64,000 bases of DNA from Notolepis coatsorum. Taxonomy: Eukaryota; Chordata; Actinopteri; Aulopiformes; Paralepididae. A program made the translations under genes and the position numbers. Of this stretch, positions 62,474-64,000 are shown piece after piece. The notes under the pieces were generated by a model. It saw only the letters and a program-made list of their open reading frames with translations. It had not been told where the DNA came from and made no database searches. Each line of letters begins with the position of its first letter. Position 1 is the first letter of the stretch. The DNA is taken from assembly GCA_963971535.1 (NCBI GenBank), contig OZ020593.1:37724787-37788786 (forward strand). The letters are read 5' to 3'.

Positions 62474-62550
62474 AATAGCTCAATTGGTAAGGACACATGG
62501 CTGTGGATCCTATGGCTTGTTTGCTGGCGAGTTCGAATCCCATCGAAAAT
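62474..62550 (+). pseudogene. tRNA-like Pol III promoter module
   Basis: tagctcaattggtaagg (box A) and gagttcgaatccc (box B), with T runs just downstream. Spacing suits Pol III, but no acceptor stem forms, so not a tRNA gene. A sister module occurs at 51862. Confidence 0.55.
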
Positions 62551-62590
62551 ATTTTTTAACGTGATTTTTTTTTAACGTGTATTCTTTCGC

Positions 62591-62820
62591 CGATTAAGGT
62601 TAGGCATTGTTTCGGAGTTGGTTAAGGTTAGAACGGTTAAGTTTAGGCGCTGTTAAGGAGCTGGTTAAGGTTAGAGTTTGTCAAAGAGAATGGCAATATA
62701 ATTTCTATGGTTAAGGTTAAGGTTAGGCATTGTTTCGGAGTTGGTTAAGGTTAGAACGGTTAAGTTTAGGCGTTGTTAAGGAGCTGGTTAAGGTTAGAGT
62801 TTGTCAAAGAGAATGGCAAT
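62591..62820. repeat. Two 123-bp tandem copies
   Basis: taggcattgtttcggagttg begins near-identical copies at 62601 and 62724; each contains three ggttaaggttag-like stretches. A related stretch lies at 54380-54440 in the hAT-type element. Confidence 0.88.
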
Positions 62821-63069
62821 AGACAGCCTATTTCCGCGAAAATGAAAGGCGCATTACTGCATGCCACTACGGTAAATTTTTGCACTGCTTGCTTGGCATA
62901 AAGCTACACGCTTACTGGCTGCCTTTGAGTGAATCCCAAGTACAGCCATACTGTCTGATGCACTAGTGCCACCTGCTGGGAACTTGGAGAAGTGACCATG
63001 ATGATGGAGAAATAAGTATACAGCAATATATTGTACAAGTACATGCTATCATACAGAGTTTGGGTAGAC

Positions 63070-63623
63070 TAGTGGTTCCCAAAGTCGGGGTCGCGACCCA
63101 AAGGTGGGCCGCGAGCAGCCACGGATGGGCCGCGAGATGATTTAAAAAAAAAAAAAAAAAAAAAAATTGTCAGGCCACTGGACTTAGAAGCAGGCCAGGA
63201 CAGTGTTTCTAGTTGTATTCTAAAATTCTATTCTATTGTATTCTAAAATGTGACTATATGGCTTTATATTAACTTAATAAATAAACAAAAACGAAAAATC
63301 TACTTATTTCAACGAACATTTCAAACTAAATAACAGATTATGCACATAAAACGCTGAAAACAACCGAAGCAACAATAGTATTTTAATGAGGCTATTATTA
63401 TTATCATTATTATTTTGCAACAAGTTAGCCCTCTCATAAATAGCACATATAAATGAATAACTAACTTTAACTAACTTAATAGGATTGAAGTGATATTTGG
63501 CTTAAAAATTCGGTCGCCTGGCAAAAAAAAAAAAAAAGAAAAGCCAGACGATGTGCATTGGGCCGCGGCTCTCTGACGCCTTATTTTCTGGGCCCCGGCC
63601 TGAAAAGTTTGGGAACCCCACTA
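63070..63623. mobile_element. hAT-Charlie-like MITE
   Basis: Ends tagtggttcccaaa and, inverted, tagtggggttcccaaac, with gtcggggtcgcgaccc and gggccgcgag near the left end and gggccccggcctgaaaag near the right. No transposase. The target duplication is not clear. Confidence 0.8.
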
Positions 63624-63679
63624 GATGACAGCTGAGGGAAATGGAAGACAATCATTAAGAAAGTATGGTAGAAGATTAA

Positions 63680-63912
63680 AGGGCCATACCAATCTTTTTG
63701 ACATGTGGCTTCAAAGTAATTTTTTCCTTGATACCAAAAATCAAGGTGCCCTTTTATTTTCGTATACAGTGGAAGCCCATGGCAATTATGAATCTACAAA
63801 AAACAACTACCAACATTTCATTGACGGTAAATGTGGGGGGGTCGGGGGGACCGTATAAGTTCATTTTTGTATCAAGGCAAGAATAACATGTCAAAAAGAC
63901 TGGTATGGTCCT
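63680..63912. mobile_element. 233-bp MITE with TTAA target duplication
   Basis: Ends agggccataccaatcttttt and, inverted, aggaccataccagtcttttt; arms run about 26 bp to gacatg. TTAA at 63676-63679 and 63913-63916. Belongs to the piggyBac/Kolobok type of insertion. Confidence 0.9.
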
Positions 63913-63935
63913 TTAAAACTAAAACCAGGAAGAGA

Positions 63936-64000
63936 AGACCCATTGTACCCATTCTGCAATCTGTTCATACAATTTTCAATCAATCAATCAAAGACAATAG
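63936..64000 (+). mobile_element. (TCAA)-family LINE tail
   Basis: cattgtacccattctgcaat, ctgttcatacaattttc and tcaatcaatcaatc. Runs to the window edge. Confidence 0.85.

Larger units (their letters stand above)
62254..62899. mobile_element. 646-bp TIR element with tRNA-like module
   Basis: atgccaagcaagcagtgcaa begins a 24-bp end that is exactly inverted at 62876-62899, and similarity continues inward with gaps. Inside, in order: a CG-rich block, a TATA-like atatatataag, a tRNA-like box A/box B module, and two 123-bp tandem copies rich in ggttaaggttag. Superfamily undetermined. Confidence 0.8.

Noticed and set aside
62474-62550. Functional tRNA gene
   Set aside because: No acceptor stem; lies within a TIR element.
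62591-62820. ggttaaggttag repeats as telomeric sequence
   Set aside because: Not regular ttaggg units; better explained by a 123-bp tandem duplication within the TIR element.

Overview
The window reads as intergenic DNA from a ray-finned (teleost) fish. Every recognisable coding sequence belongs to a mobile element: L2-type LINEs, a Rex1/CR1-like LINE family, hAT and PIF-Harbinger relatives, tRNA-derived SINEs and a Ty3/Gypsy fossil. Long CA, GA, AAT and AAGT microsatellites and many minisatellites fill much of the rest. I found no convincing intact host gene, no operon-like structure and no CRISPR array. Species assignment is not possible by eye.

Layout. 1-2.4 kb: two minisatellites around a young truncated LINE and a 200-N assembly gap. 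4.2-6.2 kb: a degraded Ty3/Gypsy fossil on the minus strand, with a hAT MITE inside one LTR-like copy. 6.3-13 kb: SINEs, L2 pieces, a TTAA-type element and a minus-strand LINE inserted into an L2 tail. 14.5-19.1 kb: LINE 3' ends, a 149-bp foldback, a 1-kb purine minisatellite and the long CA and AAT arrays. 20.3-26.3 kb: a minus-strand L2 LINE, an RTE-like tail grown into an AAGT array, a 62-bp-TIR MITE, and a 124-bp sequence present as two identical inverted copies. 28.5-30.2 kb: a Harbinger-type element inside a 20-bp minisatellite, carrying two identical 173-bp tRNA-like units. 30.4-35.3 kb: a near-complete EN+RT LINE bounded by an 8-bp target duplication and split by a DNA transposon. 36-40 kb: a hAT with perfect 8-bp target duplication inside a minisatellite, then a second GGCCTCAT-type DNA element.

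41.5-46.8 kb holds the most unusual object: a 4.9-kb, apparently non-coding element with 43-bp terminal inverted repeats, preceded by a 297-bp element with perfect 58-bp inverted ends. A 148-bp block of the small element recurs inverted at the far end of the large one. The large element contains two minus-strand 5S rRNA-like sequences, one 119 nt long with a well kept box C.

47-64 kb: more minisatellites, a SINE, a hAT remnant with a BED-finger fragment, a 3.95-kb hAT-type element carrying an L2 LINE with an open 406-codon RT frame, a hAT MITE that split a TG microsatellite, a TIR element holding a tRNA-like module, a Charlie-like MITE and a TTAA MITE.

The genes do not work together as a system. 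The story is repeated nesting, with target duplications dating the order of events: minisatellite or microsatellite first, then a DNA transposon, then LINE or SINE insertions. Coordinates of repeat edges are read by eye and may be off by several bases.
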